8,193 nt of DNA from Savagea sp. (GCA_030146155.1 JASLCF010000132.1:1-8193), one strand, 5' to 3'. Counted from the first letter of the stretch, positions 1-6,311 are shown. A program made the numbers and translations. Notes: generated by a model not told the origin, from the letters alone.

Positions 1-110
1 TCAAACTGTTTAGCGAGTTGTCTTTCGGTGGGGAAGGCCTCTCCTGGAAGAAATTCTTGATTCATGAGACTTTGAATGAGTTGTTGTTCAACAATCTCGG
101 ATATTTTCAT
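1..110 (-). CDS. GntR-family transcriptional regulator, N-terminal fragment (cut by window edge)
   Basis: Only the first 36 codons are present; the rest lies beyond position 1. The start ATG is at 110-108, preceded by a GGAGG (120-116) with a 5-nt spacer. The visible peptide has the usual opening of the GntR winged-helix domain: an amphipathic first helix (IVEQQLIQSLMNQEF), then the turn LPGEAFPTERQLAKQF, which matches the family pattern LxPGxxLPsEReLAxxF. The recognition helix and the effector domain that would define the subfamily are missing. The start resembles FadR/PdhR-type proteins, and a FadR-type palindrome (TGGT-CAT-ACCA) sits 19 nt upstream of the SD, so autoregulation is likely. 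A cre match just upstream suggests catabolite control. Family call is firm; subfamily and effector are inference. Confidence 0.82.
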   Translation of the reverse strand, partial: MKISEIVEQQLIQSLMNQEFLPGEAFPTERQLAKQF

Positions 111-121
111 GTTTACCTCCT

Positions 122-152
122 AAAAAAACACTTGTGGTCATACCACAAGTGT
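122..152 (-). terminator. Rho-independent terminator of pgeF, also a candidate GntR operator
   Basis: A perfect 11-bp inverted repeat (128-138 with 142-152, 3-nt loop) is followed on the minus strand by a run of T (127-122). It lies 21 bases beyond the pgeF stop, so it should end the pgeF transcript. The U-tract directly abuts the SD of the next gene. The core of the palindrome, TGGT-CAT-ACCA, fits the FadR-subfamily GntR operator pattern TNGTNNNACNA, with symmetry extending further on both sides. The same element may therefore serve as terminator and as autoregulatory operator. Confidence 0.75.
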
Positions 153-153
153 A

Positions 154-168
154 ATGGAAACGTTTTCT
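154..168 (+). promoter_or_regulatory. Candidate cre site (CcpA binding)
   Basis: ATGGAAACGTTTTCT matches every fixed position of the Bacillus consensus WTGNAANCGNWNNCW. It lies between the pgeF stop and the GntR start, 44 bp upstream of the GntR ATG and next to the palindrome at 128-152. The position suggests carbon-catabolite control of the GntR gene or its operon. CcpA binding is inferred; only the sequence match is seen. Confidence 0.6.
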
Positions 169-173
169 TTTAT

Positions 174-932
174 CTACTCTGCCAGTGTAATAAATCCCAT
201 ATGGCGTCCACAATTTCGATTTTCTCGATAGGAAAAACCATCTTTTGAATGATAGGTACACTGTTGATCTAATGTGATTTGTGAATGGGGTACACCTGAA
301 TTCAAACATTGTTGACGTATGATTTGTTGATTATCCATATGCCATTTATGTGTATCTTCTCGATAATCGATAAAGGGTGAAGTGTAAGAAAGTGCCTCAT
401 AAAGTCGATAAACATCTTCATCGACCTCAAAGGCTTGCTGACTAATTGCAGGGCCAATCCAAATGTGTATATCGGTGGGAGCTATATCTTCTTCATTGAT
501 CAATGTTTGAAGAGTTGCAGGGACAATTTCTTTCACTGTGCCCTGCCAACCTGAATGAATGGCACCGATTGCTGTGCGATTGCCAGTTGTATAAAATAAG
601 ACGGGAACACAGTCAGCGACAAAAGTCGTTAGCACGATGTTTTTTTCAAATGTGTAAAGAGCATCTGTTTCTGGGATTGCATGTGTGGAAGAGTGGGCTC
701 CTCTTCCCTTGTCCAATGCCTTGACTTGATAAACATTTCTACTATGCGTTTGATTGGCACAGACAAAATCGTCTAGTGTTCGTCCCAGTTGTGTGGCGAC
801 AACTTGTCGATTGTGTAATACGTCTTGTTCTGGATGCTCTGTATGGAGTGCCATTGTAAAATCTGAAGGGTATTGTTCATTCTTCAATGTAAAACCTGCT
901 TGAATAGTTGATTGAGAGAGCCATTTAATCAT
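174..932 (-). CDS. pgeF: PgeF / YfiH family laccase-domain protein (polyphenol oxidase, purine nucleoside phosphorylase family)
   Basis: Cytosolic 252-aa enzyme of the Cu-oxidase_4 (YfiH, human LACC1/FAMIN) family. Members have been credited with polyphenol oxidation, purine nucleoside phosphorylase/adenosine deaminase activity and a link to peptidoglycan editing; the physiological substrate here cannot be read from sequence. The His-Cys-His metal site is visible: H63 in NQTHS, C108 in ADCVP and H126 in AIHSGWQGT. The family signatures WIGPAISQQAFEV (about 148-160) and NCGRHMGFI near the C-terminus are also present. An in-frame ATG at 992 would add 20 residues, but it has no SD and sits at the predicted transcription start. 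The ATG at 932 has a weak AGTAGG with a 7-nt spacer and gives the usual family length. The gene is monocistronic, with its own promoter and terminator. Family call is very firm; start is likely. Confidence 0.93.
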   Translation of the reverse strand: MIKWLSQSTIQAGFTLKNEQYPSDFTMALHTEHPEQDVLHNRQVVATQLGRTLDDFVCANQTHSRNVYQVKALDKGRGAHSSTHAIPETDALYTFEKNIVLTTFVADCVPVLFYTTGNRTAIGAIHSGWQGTVKEIVPATLQTLINEEDIAPTDIHIWIGPAISQQAFEVDEDVYRLYEALSYTSPFIDYREDTHKWHMDNQQIIRQQCLNSGVPHSQITLDQQCTYHSKDGFSYRENRNCGRHMGFITLAE

Positions 933-975
933 ATGAAAACCTACTTTCTGTGAGTATTGAAGGGTGGAGCTGTTA

Positions 976-1004
976 TTGCTTATTGTTTCCATCTATTGTA
1001 TACT
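976..1004 (+). promoter_or_regulatory. Candidate promoter of the TPP riboswitch-ykoEDC operon
   Basis: Reading rightward, TTGCTT (976-981) lies 17 bp from TATACT (999-1004), predicting a start near 1011, about 11 bases before the riboswitch. The -10 is good (5/6) and the -35 is weak (3/6). The -10 overlaps the -10 of divergent pgeF around the palindromic GTATAC at 998-1003, so both promoters may share one melting region. Confidence 0.5.
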
Positions 1005-1025
1005 AACGCTAATTACAAAAGTCAA
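997..1025 (-). promoter_or_regulatory. Sigma-A-type promoter of pgeF
   Basis: Reading leftward, TTGACT (1025-1020) is separated by 17 bp from TATACA (1002-997); TACAAT two bases further on is an alternative -10. Transcription would begin near 990, leaving a leader of roughly 58 nt to the ATG at 932. This excludes the ATG at 992 as a practical start. The -35 overlaps the first bases of the riboswitch on the other strand. Confidence 0.6.
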
Positions 1026-1111
1026 CGGGTGCTCATAAATCTTTGGGCTGAGAATGTAACAAGTTGTTACTAAACCGCATCTGATCTGGATAATGCCAGC
1101 GTAGAGATTGA
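1022..1111 (+). ncRNA. TPP riboswitch (THI element)
   Basis: The conserved THI-box blocks appear in order: GGGTGCT (1027-1033), GGGCTGAGA (1045-1053), then CTGATCTGGATAATGCCAG (1081-1099) followed by CGTAGAGA. The outer P1 stem is closed by TCAA (1022-1025) pairing with TTGA (1108-1111). A small variable stem with GTAACA/TGTTAC arms (1056-1070) lies between the blocks. The element senses thiamine pyrophosphate and usually represses downstream genes when it is bound. Here it is followed by a strong hairpin terminator and ykoEDC, which fits transcription attenuation of a thiamine-type transporter. Confidence 0.95.
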
Positions 1112-1146
1112 AGTATATCGTATGCAGTTTTTTTCTGCTCTCTTTT

Positions 1147-1188
1147 AAGTCGCGCGCATCATCCAAAGAGGATGGCTCGTGATTTTTT
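1147..1188 (+). terminator. Intrinsic terminator of the TPP riboswitch (expression platform)
   Basis: The arms AAGTCGCGCGC (1147-1157) plus CATCC (1160-1164) pair with GGATG (1170-1174) plus GCTCGTGATTT (1175-1185), around an AAAGA loop, with a 2-nt bulge and one mismatch. The 3' arm ends in a T run (1183-1188). The hairpin lies 35 bases after the riboswitch and ends 22 bases before the ykoE start. This is where a TPP-dependent terminator is expected. I could not identify a convincing antiterminator by eye. Confidence 0.75.
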
Positions 1189-1210
1189 GTATAAAAAGGA
1201 GGAGAACAGA

Positions 1211-1777
1211 TTGAACAAACTAAAATTTACCGACATTTTAATTGCAATTATTGTAGGAGTAGTTTTCGGTATCATTATGAAGTTTTGGGATGATTTTTAC
1301 GGCTTTGTCGGTTCATTTTTACCATTAGGAAAACAACTTTTTTACGGTATGTGGTTCATGGTAGGTCCATTTGCATTTTTACTATTACGTAAACCAGGTG
1401 TCGCACTGATTGCCAGTGTAGCAGGTGCAGGACTTTCTGCTTTTTTAGGGAATGGTGTTCAGACTTTAATTTATGGAGCAGCGCAAGGGTTTGGTGCAGA
1501 ACTGATCTTTTTACTTTTTGCTTACAAACGATTTAATATTGTTGTAGCCGGTTTAGCTGGTATTGGTTCAATGGCAGCAGGCTTTTTTGTTGATATGGCT
1601 TATGGTTATATCAACTATGAACCATGGGCATTATTTGTAAAATATAATTTACGCGCAATTAGTTCGTTCGTATTCACAGGTGTGTTTGCTTATTATATTG
1701 TAAAAGCGATTGAAAAAACAGGGGTTACACAATCTATTCGCCCTGTAGAACAGAGTGAATATGACCAATTAAAGTAA
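1211..1777 (+). CDS. ykoE: YkoE: substrate-binding (S) subunit of a thiamine/HMP-type ECF transporter
   Basis: Hydrophobic 188-aa membrane protein with about six segments (roughly 8-25, 41-59, 62-80, 84-104, 109-131 and 144-165). It resembles the YkoE family of S components, which bind thiamine or its pyrimidine precursor and work with dedicated YkoD and YkoC subunits. The TPP riboswitch directly upstream supports this substrate class. I place the start at TTG 1211, since AAGGAGG (1196-1202) precedes it with an 8-nt spacer. The in-frame ATG at 1172 would add 13 residues encoded by the terminator stem and has no usable SD spacing. First gene of ykoEDC; the next gene starts 16 bases after its stop. 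Family call is firm; the exact ligand (thiamine or HMP) is inference. Confidence 0.9.
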   Translation: MNKLKFTDILIAIIVGVVFGIIMKFWDDFYGFVGSFLPLGKQLFYGMWFMVGPFAFLLLRKPGVALIASVAGAGLSAFLGNGVQTLIYGAAQGFGAELIFLLFAYKRFNIVVAGLAGIGSMAAGFFVDMAYGYINYEPWALFVKYNLRAISSFVFTGVFAYYIVKAIEKTGVTQSIRPVEQSEYDQLK

Positions 1778-1793
1778 AGAGGAGTGGGTTCGC

Positions 1794-3254
1794 TTGAAGA
1801 AAGAAATAATGAAAGTAACGAACCTACGATTGAAATTTCCAAAAGAGGAGTCTCTTGTCTTTAGAGACCTCTCTTTTGCTGTTTCTAAGGGAGAAAAGGT
1901 CCTGTTACTGGGTCCGAGTGGCAGTGGTAAATCAACTTTATTACAAGTTCTTAGTGGAATTATGCCGAATTCTATTGAAGTACCGATGACGGCTGAACAG
2001 ATTCAAATACCTGAAAGTTGGGGGATTGTTTTTCAAGATCCAGATACACAATTTTGTATGCCTCATGTCGATGAAGAGTTGGCTTTCGTCTTAGAAAATT
2101 TAAATGTACCTCGAGAACAAATGGAAGCTAAAATTAAACAAGCTCTTGCACAAGTTGGCCTTCATTTTGAAAATCCTCACGTATTAATTACTGAACTTTC
2201 TCAAGGCATGAAGCAGAGATTAGCTTTAGCTTCTGTCTTACTTTTACAGCCAGACGTACTTTTTTTAGACGAGCCTTCTGCATTGCTCGATCCAGAGGGC
2301 ACTAACCAAATTTGGGAAGCTGTTAAAGAGTCAGCTGCTGAAAAAACAGTCGTTATTGTAGAGCATAAGATTGATCAGATTTCAGACTGGGTAGACCGTA
2401 TTGTCTTGTTTAATAATCGCGGAGAAATCATTGGGGAAGGGTCTCCTAAAACAGTCTTCTCAACCTATGAAAAGGAACTTCAACAGTTTGGCATTTGGTA
2501 TCCAGGTGTATGGAACACTTATTTATCTCGTACACCTTATCAAGAGATGCTTGCATTGCGCCAACAAGAAATACCACAGACGAATCAGGTATTACGAATC
2601 GATGAATTGAGAGGATTTCGTGGAACGACCGAGAAAATTTCTGCAAATGATTTAACTGTGAGGGCTGGAGAATGGATAACCATTGTAGGTGAAAATGGGG
2701 CGGGCAAAACAACGTTATTACTAGCAATCATGCAATTGATTCGTACGACAGGGAGGTATGTAGTAAATGGGGTTCCTGTTCAAACAGACGCGAAAAAGAG
2801 AAAGACTCCTGAAGGGATTTCTTTTGTCTTTCAAAATCCTGAATTACAATTTGTGATGAATACAATCTATGATGAGCTTGCCTTATCTTACCGTATACAA
2901 CATGTTCCACGTGAAACGATAGACGAGCAAGTGTTAGATTTAATTCAGCGTTTTCAATTGCCTACAAATTTAGAGCGTCATCCTTTTCAATTATCAATCG
3001 GTCAAAAGAGAAGATTAAGTGTTGCCACAGCTCTGAGTGAAGAAACAGCAATTATTGTATTAGATGAGCCCACTTTCGGACAAGACGCCGTAAATACCTT
3101 TGCAATGTTAGAGAGTTTAGAAACGCTTCGAAAAGAAGGGAAGACAATTCTCATGGTGTCCCATGATCCAGAAATTGTGCGTCATTACTCTACTCGGATC
3201 TGGACAATTTCAGAAGGAAGGGTCATTAATGATGAGGTGATGCAACATGTATGA
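1794..3254 (+). CDS. ykoD: YkoD: double ATP-binding subunit of the ECF transporter
   Basis: A 486-aa protein with two fused ABC ATPase domains that powers substrate import through YkoE and YkoC on the inner face of the membrane. Domain 1 has Walker A GPSGSGKST (40-48), Q-loop Q81, signature LSQGM (135-139), Walker B ending LFLDE (156-160) and switch H191. Domain 2 has GENGAGKTT (299-307), Q347, signature LSIGQ (400-404), Walker B IIVLDE (420-425) and H457. Both sites look catalytically complete, although both signatures deviate from LSGGQ. The start is TTG 1794 with AGAGGAG (1778-1784), 9-nt spacer; the in-frame ATG at 1809 is too far from the SD. It overlaps ykoC by 8 bp, which suggests translational coupling. 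Confidence 0.93.
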   Translation: MKKEIMKVTNLRLKFPKEESLVFRDLSFAVSKGEKVLLLGPSGSGKSTLLQVLSGIMPNSIEVPMTAEQIQIPESWGIVFQDPDTQFCMPHVDEELAFVLENLNVPREQMEAKIKQALAQVGLHFENPHVLITELSQGMKQRLALASVLLLQPDVLFLDEPSALLDPEGTNQIWEAVKESAAEKTVVIVEHKIDQISDWVDRIVLFNNRGEIIGEGSPKTVFSTYEKELQQFGIWYPGVWNTYLSRTPYQEMLALRQQEIPQTNQVLRIDELRGFRGTTEKISANDLTVRAGEWITIVGENGAGKTTLLLAIMQLIRTTGRYVVNGVPVQTDAKKRKTPEGISFVFQNPELQFVMNTIYDELALSYRIQHVPRETIDEQVLDLIQRFQLPTNLERHPFQLSIGQKRRLSVATALSEETAIIVLDEPTFGQDAVNTFAMLESLETLRKEGKTILMVSHDPEIVRHYSTRIWTISEGRVINDEVMQHV

Positions 3255-4014
3255 GTGGTTTAAACCTGTAAAAAAAACATTCCTTTATCATGTGAATCCA
3301 GGGCTTAAATTTTTAATTATTGTAGGTTTGTTACTCATCGCATTACTGAATCAAAGTAATGAATTCGCATGGAAGTTAGCTTTGTTTTCATTTGTTTCTA
3401 TGATTTTTTTAACAGGCTATCCTTTTTATAAATTGTTGTTGCTGAATATTCCAACCTTTATTTCAATGATTTCTACTTTCATCACGATGTTGTTATTTGG
3501 TAGAGGGGAAATCATTTGGTGGAAGTGGGGCATATTTAAAATCACAGAGGAAAGCTTTCACTTTGGCTTATTATTGGTTTATAAGACGGCATCCTTTGGT
3601 TTTTTGAGTATTATTTTATTACTCACCACTCATTTTATTTTGTTATTTTATGCACTCATGCAGCAATTTAAATTTCCTTCAAAATATGCATACAGCTTTA
3701 TTGCTGCAATCCGTTTAGTTCCGATGATTATTGAAGAGTTCCAAACAAGAAAAAATGCAATGAAAGTAAGAAGAGTTCCATTTAGTAAAGGGATTAGGGG
3801 ATTGTATGAACGCTTGTCTTTCTTTTCTGTCCCTTTACTTGCAGAAAGTATTCGACGTGCACAGCGTGTAGCTGTAGCGATGGAGGCGAAACAGTATCAA
3901 ATGGGTCAAACGAGGACCTATTATTATGCTACGCCTTACACAAAGCAGGATAAGATTTTCTTGATTAGTTTTTTATTGCTATTTAGTCTACTCTTAATTT
4001 CTGTTTGGTATTAA
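3247..4014 (+). CDS. ykoC: YkoC: transmembrane coupling (T) subunit of the ECF transporter
   Basis: A 255-aa membrane protein of the CbiQ/EcfT family. Hydrophobic segments lie at about 22-37, 41-58, 61-85, 106-134 and 236-254. The two cytoplasmic coupling helices are represented by the basic stretch around RKNAMKVRR (158-166) and by ESIRRAQRVAVAMEAKQYQ (190-208), the equivalent of the family's RRA...AmeaRGy motif. This region transmits ATP hydrolysis in YkoD to the S subunit. The ATG at 3247 lies inside the end of ykoD (8-bp overlap), with GAGGTGA (3234-3240) as SD. It is the last gene of the operon; its stop is inside the A-rich lead of the shared terminator. Confidence 0.9.
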   Translation: MYEWFKPVKKTFLYHVNPGLKFLIIVGLLLIALLNQSNEFAWKLALFSFVSMIFLTGYPFYKLLLLNIPTFISMISTFITMLLFGRGEIIWWKWGIFKITEESFHFGLLLVYKTASFGFLSIILLLTTHFILLFYALMQQFKFPSKYAYSFIAAIRLVPMIIEEFQTRKNAMKVRRVPFSKGIRGLYERLSFFSVPLLAESIRRAQRVAVAMEAKQYQMGQTRTYYYATPYTKQDKIFLISFLLLFSLLLISVWY

Positions 4015-4015
4015 A

Positions 4016-4052
4016 AAAAGAGTTCAGTGAAGTCTATTCACTGAACTCTTTT
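4016..4052. terminator. Bidirectional terminator between ykoC and the CofE-like gene
   Basis: A perfect 16-bp stem, AAAAGAGTTCAGTGAA (4016-4031) with its complement (4037-4052), encloses a 5-nt loop. It ends in T runs on both strands. It sits in the 43-bp gap between convergent genes, so it should end both transcripts. Confidence 0.93.
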
Positions 4053-4057
4053 ACTAT

Positions 4058-5248
4058 TTATTGTGTAAAGTTATCAAAGTAACCTTGGATGTAAACGATT
4101 GGCGTTCCTTTATCTCCACTACCTGACGTGAGGTCAGAAAGGGAACCGATTAAATCTGTTAACTGGCGAGGAGTTGTTCCAAGTGCTTCTTGTGCACCTG
4201 TGAGGTCTTCTTTTTTGTTTTCAATGAATTTTTGAATCGCCTGATTGAGTTCTTCGCCTCTTAAATCTGAGAAATTATTATCTGCTAAATATTTTAATTT
4301 CACTTCATTAGGCTTTCCTTCTAAACCGCCTGTATAGGCAGGAGATACAACTGGGTCAGCTAACTCCCAAATTTTACCTGCAGGATCTTTAAATGCGCCA
4401 TCGCCGTATACCATTACTTCGACTGTCTTCCCTGTTTTTTCAAATAACATTTTTTGAATATTTTCTACGACAGGCTGACACATTCTTGGGAATAGTTTCA
4501 AGCCATCTTCTGTCGATTTATTCGAACCTAATAAACCAAATTGCTCATTGAATCCACTTCCATTAATTGATTCCGATAAAATATCATCTAATGTATGAAC
4601 GAGTGTTGCACCGTTCTGTTCTAGGATTCGTTTAGTTCTAAAACGTGTATGAATATCACATGCAAGTACATGTTTTGTATAATTTAAAATTGTTTTTGGT
4701 TTTTGAGAAAAAATAATCTCGCATTCTGTTCCGAATTCTTCAACAAGTTCACGGTAGTAATCAATATAATCAACCCCTGTAAACGTATGTTTTTGATAAC
4801 CAAATAATTGGCGGAATTGTTGCTCTGTTAAAACATCCGTCCATGGATTGACCCCTTTTTCATCTAACATGTCTAAACTAATCAGGTGGTTTCCTACTTC
4901 ATCAGAAGGGTAGCTTAACATAATAACAACTTTTTTTGCTCCTTTTGCCACACCACGTAAGATATTCGAAAAGCGGTTTCGGCTCAAAATAGGGAAAATG
5001 ACACCCACTGTTTCTTTACCGAATTTTTGTTGAATATCAGTTGCGATTTGATCAATAGTAGCATAGTTACCTTGTGCACGTGCAACGATGGATTCTGTAA
5101 TTGATACGATGTCACGATCTTGAATGGAGAATCCTTCAACTTCTGAAGCTTTAAGAACACTGTCAACAACGATTTGTTCAATTTGATCCCCTTCATTAAT
5201 GATTGGACAACGTAAACCTCTTGAGACTGTACCTACTACTCGTTCCAC
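4058..5248 (-). CDS. CofE-like protein (annotated family: coenzyme F420-0:L-glutamate ligase), true role unknown
   Basis: A 396-aa, probably cytosolic protein of the family commonly labelled coenzyme F420-0:L-glutamate ligase in Bacilli. True CofE is a GTP-dependent enzyme that adds glutamate to F420-0 and is about 250 residues long; this protein is much longer. The N-terminal part carries CofE-like DRDIVSITESIVARAQG (44-60). A very conserved-looking block, YGDGAFKDPAGKIWELADP (271-289), and GSGDKGTPIVYIQG (376-389) near the C-terminus follow. The start is GTG at 5248 with AAGGAG and an 8-nt spacer. It is transcribed alone, convergent with ykoC and divergent from the LysR gene, which may control it. 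No other F420 gene is visible, so F420 synthesis should not be assumed. Family recognition is good; substrate is unknown. Confidence 0.8.
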   Translation of the reverse strand: MERVVGTVSRGLRCPIINEGDQIEQIVVDSVLKASEVEGFSIQDRDIVSITESIVARAQGNYATIDQIATDIQQKFGKETVGVIFPILSRNRFSNILRGVAKGAKKVVIMLSYPSDEVGNHLISLDMLDEKGVNPWTDVLTEQQFRQLFGYQKHTFTGVDYIDYYRELVEEFGTECEIIFSQKPKTILNYTKHVLACDIHTRFRTKRILEQNGATLVHTLDDILSESINGSGFNEQFGLLGSNKSTEDGLKLFPRMCQPVVENIQKMLFEKTGKTVEVMVYGDGAFKDPAGKIWELADPVVSPAYTGGLEGKPNEVKLKYLADNNFSDLRGEELNQAIQKFIENKKEDLTGAQEALGTTPRQLTDLIGSLSDLTSGSGDKGTPIVYIQGYFDNFTQ

Positions 5249-5280
5249 TGTAATCGCTCCTTAGTAAAAATAGAATAAAA

Positions 5281-5292
5281 AGACAATTGTCT
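5281..5292. repeat. 12-bp perfect palindrome in the CofE-like gene leader
   Basis: AGACAATTGTCT is a perfect dyad 33-44 bases upstream of the GTG start of the CofE-like gene. It could be a repressor operator. No T run follows in a terminator position. It may be chance in AT-rich DNA. Confidence 0.3.
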
Positions 5293-5306
5293 TCTCTTGT
5301 ACTATA

Positions 5307-5327
5307 ACTTACACTTACGGTATAAGT
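5307..5327. promoter_or_regulatory. Candidate LysR-type operator in a divergent promoter region
   Basis: ACTTA-N11-TAAGT (5307-5311 and 5323-5327) is an interrupted dyad of the size and spacing typical of LysR-family recognition sites. It lies in the gap between the CofE-like gene and the divergent LysR gene. TATAGT-type -10 hexamers flank it on both strands (minus 5306-5301, plus 5343-5348). A second plus-strand option, TTGTAC (5297-5302)-18-TATAAG (5321-5326), overlaps the dyad. Binding is inferred from position and symmetry only. Confidence 0.4.
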
Positions 5328-5369
5328 AAAATTAATATATTTTATAGTAGGCATAAGGAGGACTTATGT

Positions 5370-6257
5370 ATGATTAAATTAGAATGGTATCGTGTGTTTT
5401 ATGAAGTCGCAAAGGCAGGTAGTTTTTCTAAAGCTGCAGAAGCTCTTTATTTAACACAACCTGCTGTCAGCCAAGCAATTATGCAATTAGAAGAACAATT
5501 AGAAGTACAATTGTTTTTTCGATCAACGAGGGGAGCCAGTTTAACTAAGGAGGGCGAAATACTGAATGAATATGTCACTCCGGCTTTACAGATGATGAAA
5601 ACAGGTGAGCGACGCCTTGCAGAGTTGAAGGATGTTACGTTTGGAGAATTGACGATTGGTGTAGGTGATTCAATTTCAAAATATTATTTACTAGAAGATT
5701 TAGCAACTTTTCATACGATTTATCCTAATATCAAATTCACTTTACAAAATGGCACAACGTCTCAACTGATTGAATTAGTAAAAGATGATAAAGTAGATAT
5801 AGCCATATGCAATTTACCTATACAAGAAGATCAGTTAATGATTATTCCGACGATGACTGTTCAAGACACATTCGTATATGGAGAGAAGTATGACAGATTA
5901 TTGAGTGGAGAGGTAAGCTATGAACAGTTAGTCCAACTTCCACTTATTATGTTAGAAAAAACATCTAATTCTCGTCAATATGTAGAAAGTTGGTTGTTGA
6001 AAAATGGTGTCGAACCATTACCAGAGTTCGAATTAGGATCGCATGATTTATTAATCGAATTTGCAAAAATGAATTTTGGAATTGCGGCCGTTATTCGAGA
6101 GTTTTCTATGCGTCATTTACAATCTGGTGTTTTGAAAGAAGTGCAGTTTACTCAACCGATTCCTTCGCGTGAGATTGGTATTTGTTATAAGAAAGAGCGT
6201 GCATTGTCTTCTGCAATGAAGCGTTTTGTTCAAATCGTAACGGAGGAAAGAGTATAA
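5370..6257 (+). CDS. LysR-family transcriptional regulator
   Basis: A 295-aa protein of standard LysR length. The N-terminal winged helix-turn-helix spans about residues 5-60, with the classic FYEVAKAGSFSKAAEALYLTQPAVSQAI and LEEQLEVQLFFRSTRGASLTKEGE stretches. The periplasmic-binding-like effector domain covers about 88-292 (opening GELTIGVGDSISKYYLL, with a DKVDIAICN segment near 145). Start ATG 5370 has AAGGAGG (5355-5361) with an 8-nt spacer. It is divergent from the CofE-like gene and 54 bp upstream of the CatE-like gene on the same strand with no terminator between. It may control either side. The effector cannot be told from sequence; I do not recognise a named orthologue. Confidence 0.93.
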   Translation: MIKLEWYRVFYEVAKAGSFSKAAEALYLTQPAVSQAIMQLEEQLEVQLFFRSTRGASLTKEGEILNEYVTPALQMMKTGERRLAELKDVTFGELTIGVGDSISKYYLLEDLATFHTIYPNIKFTLQNGTTSQLIELVKDDKVDIAICNLPIQEDQLMIIPTMTVQDTFVYGEKYDRLLSGEVSYEQLVQLPLIMLEKTSNSRQYVESWLLKNGVEPLPEFELGSHDLLIEFAKMNFGIAAVIREFSMRHLQSGVLKEVQFTQPIPSREIGICYKKERALSSAMKRFVQIVTEERV

Positions 6258-6311
6258 TCAAGTGGATGGGGTATAGACGAGTAACAATAAACTGGAAAGA
6301 GTGATGAGAAT

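Noticed and set aside
18..248. 76-codon plus-strand frame
   Set aside because: It runs antisense through the GntR start, the pgeF terminator and the cre box, has no convincing SD and shows no family resemblance.
503..724. 73-codon plus-strand frame
   Set aside because: It is wholly antisense to pgeF, whose conserved motifs explain this stretch.
1124..1138. GCAG-T7-CTGC small hairpin after the riboswitch
   Set aside because: A 4-bp stem with a T loop is too weak to be a terminator; the hairpin at 1147-1188 is far better.
2446..2910. Two minus-strand frames inside ykoD
   Set aside because: They are antisense shadows of the second ATPase domain, lack ribosome binding sites and resemble nothing I recognise.
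4984..5196. 70-codon minus-strand frame overlapping the CofE-like gene
   Set aside because: It is a frame-shifted shadow of the same gene, which is intact and better supported.
4058..5248. Evidence for coenzyme F420 biosynthesis
   Set aside because: A single CofE-like gene is not enough; the family name is an annotation carried over from archaeal and actinobacterial enzymes.
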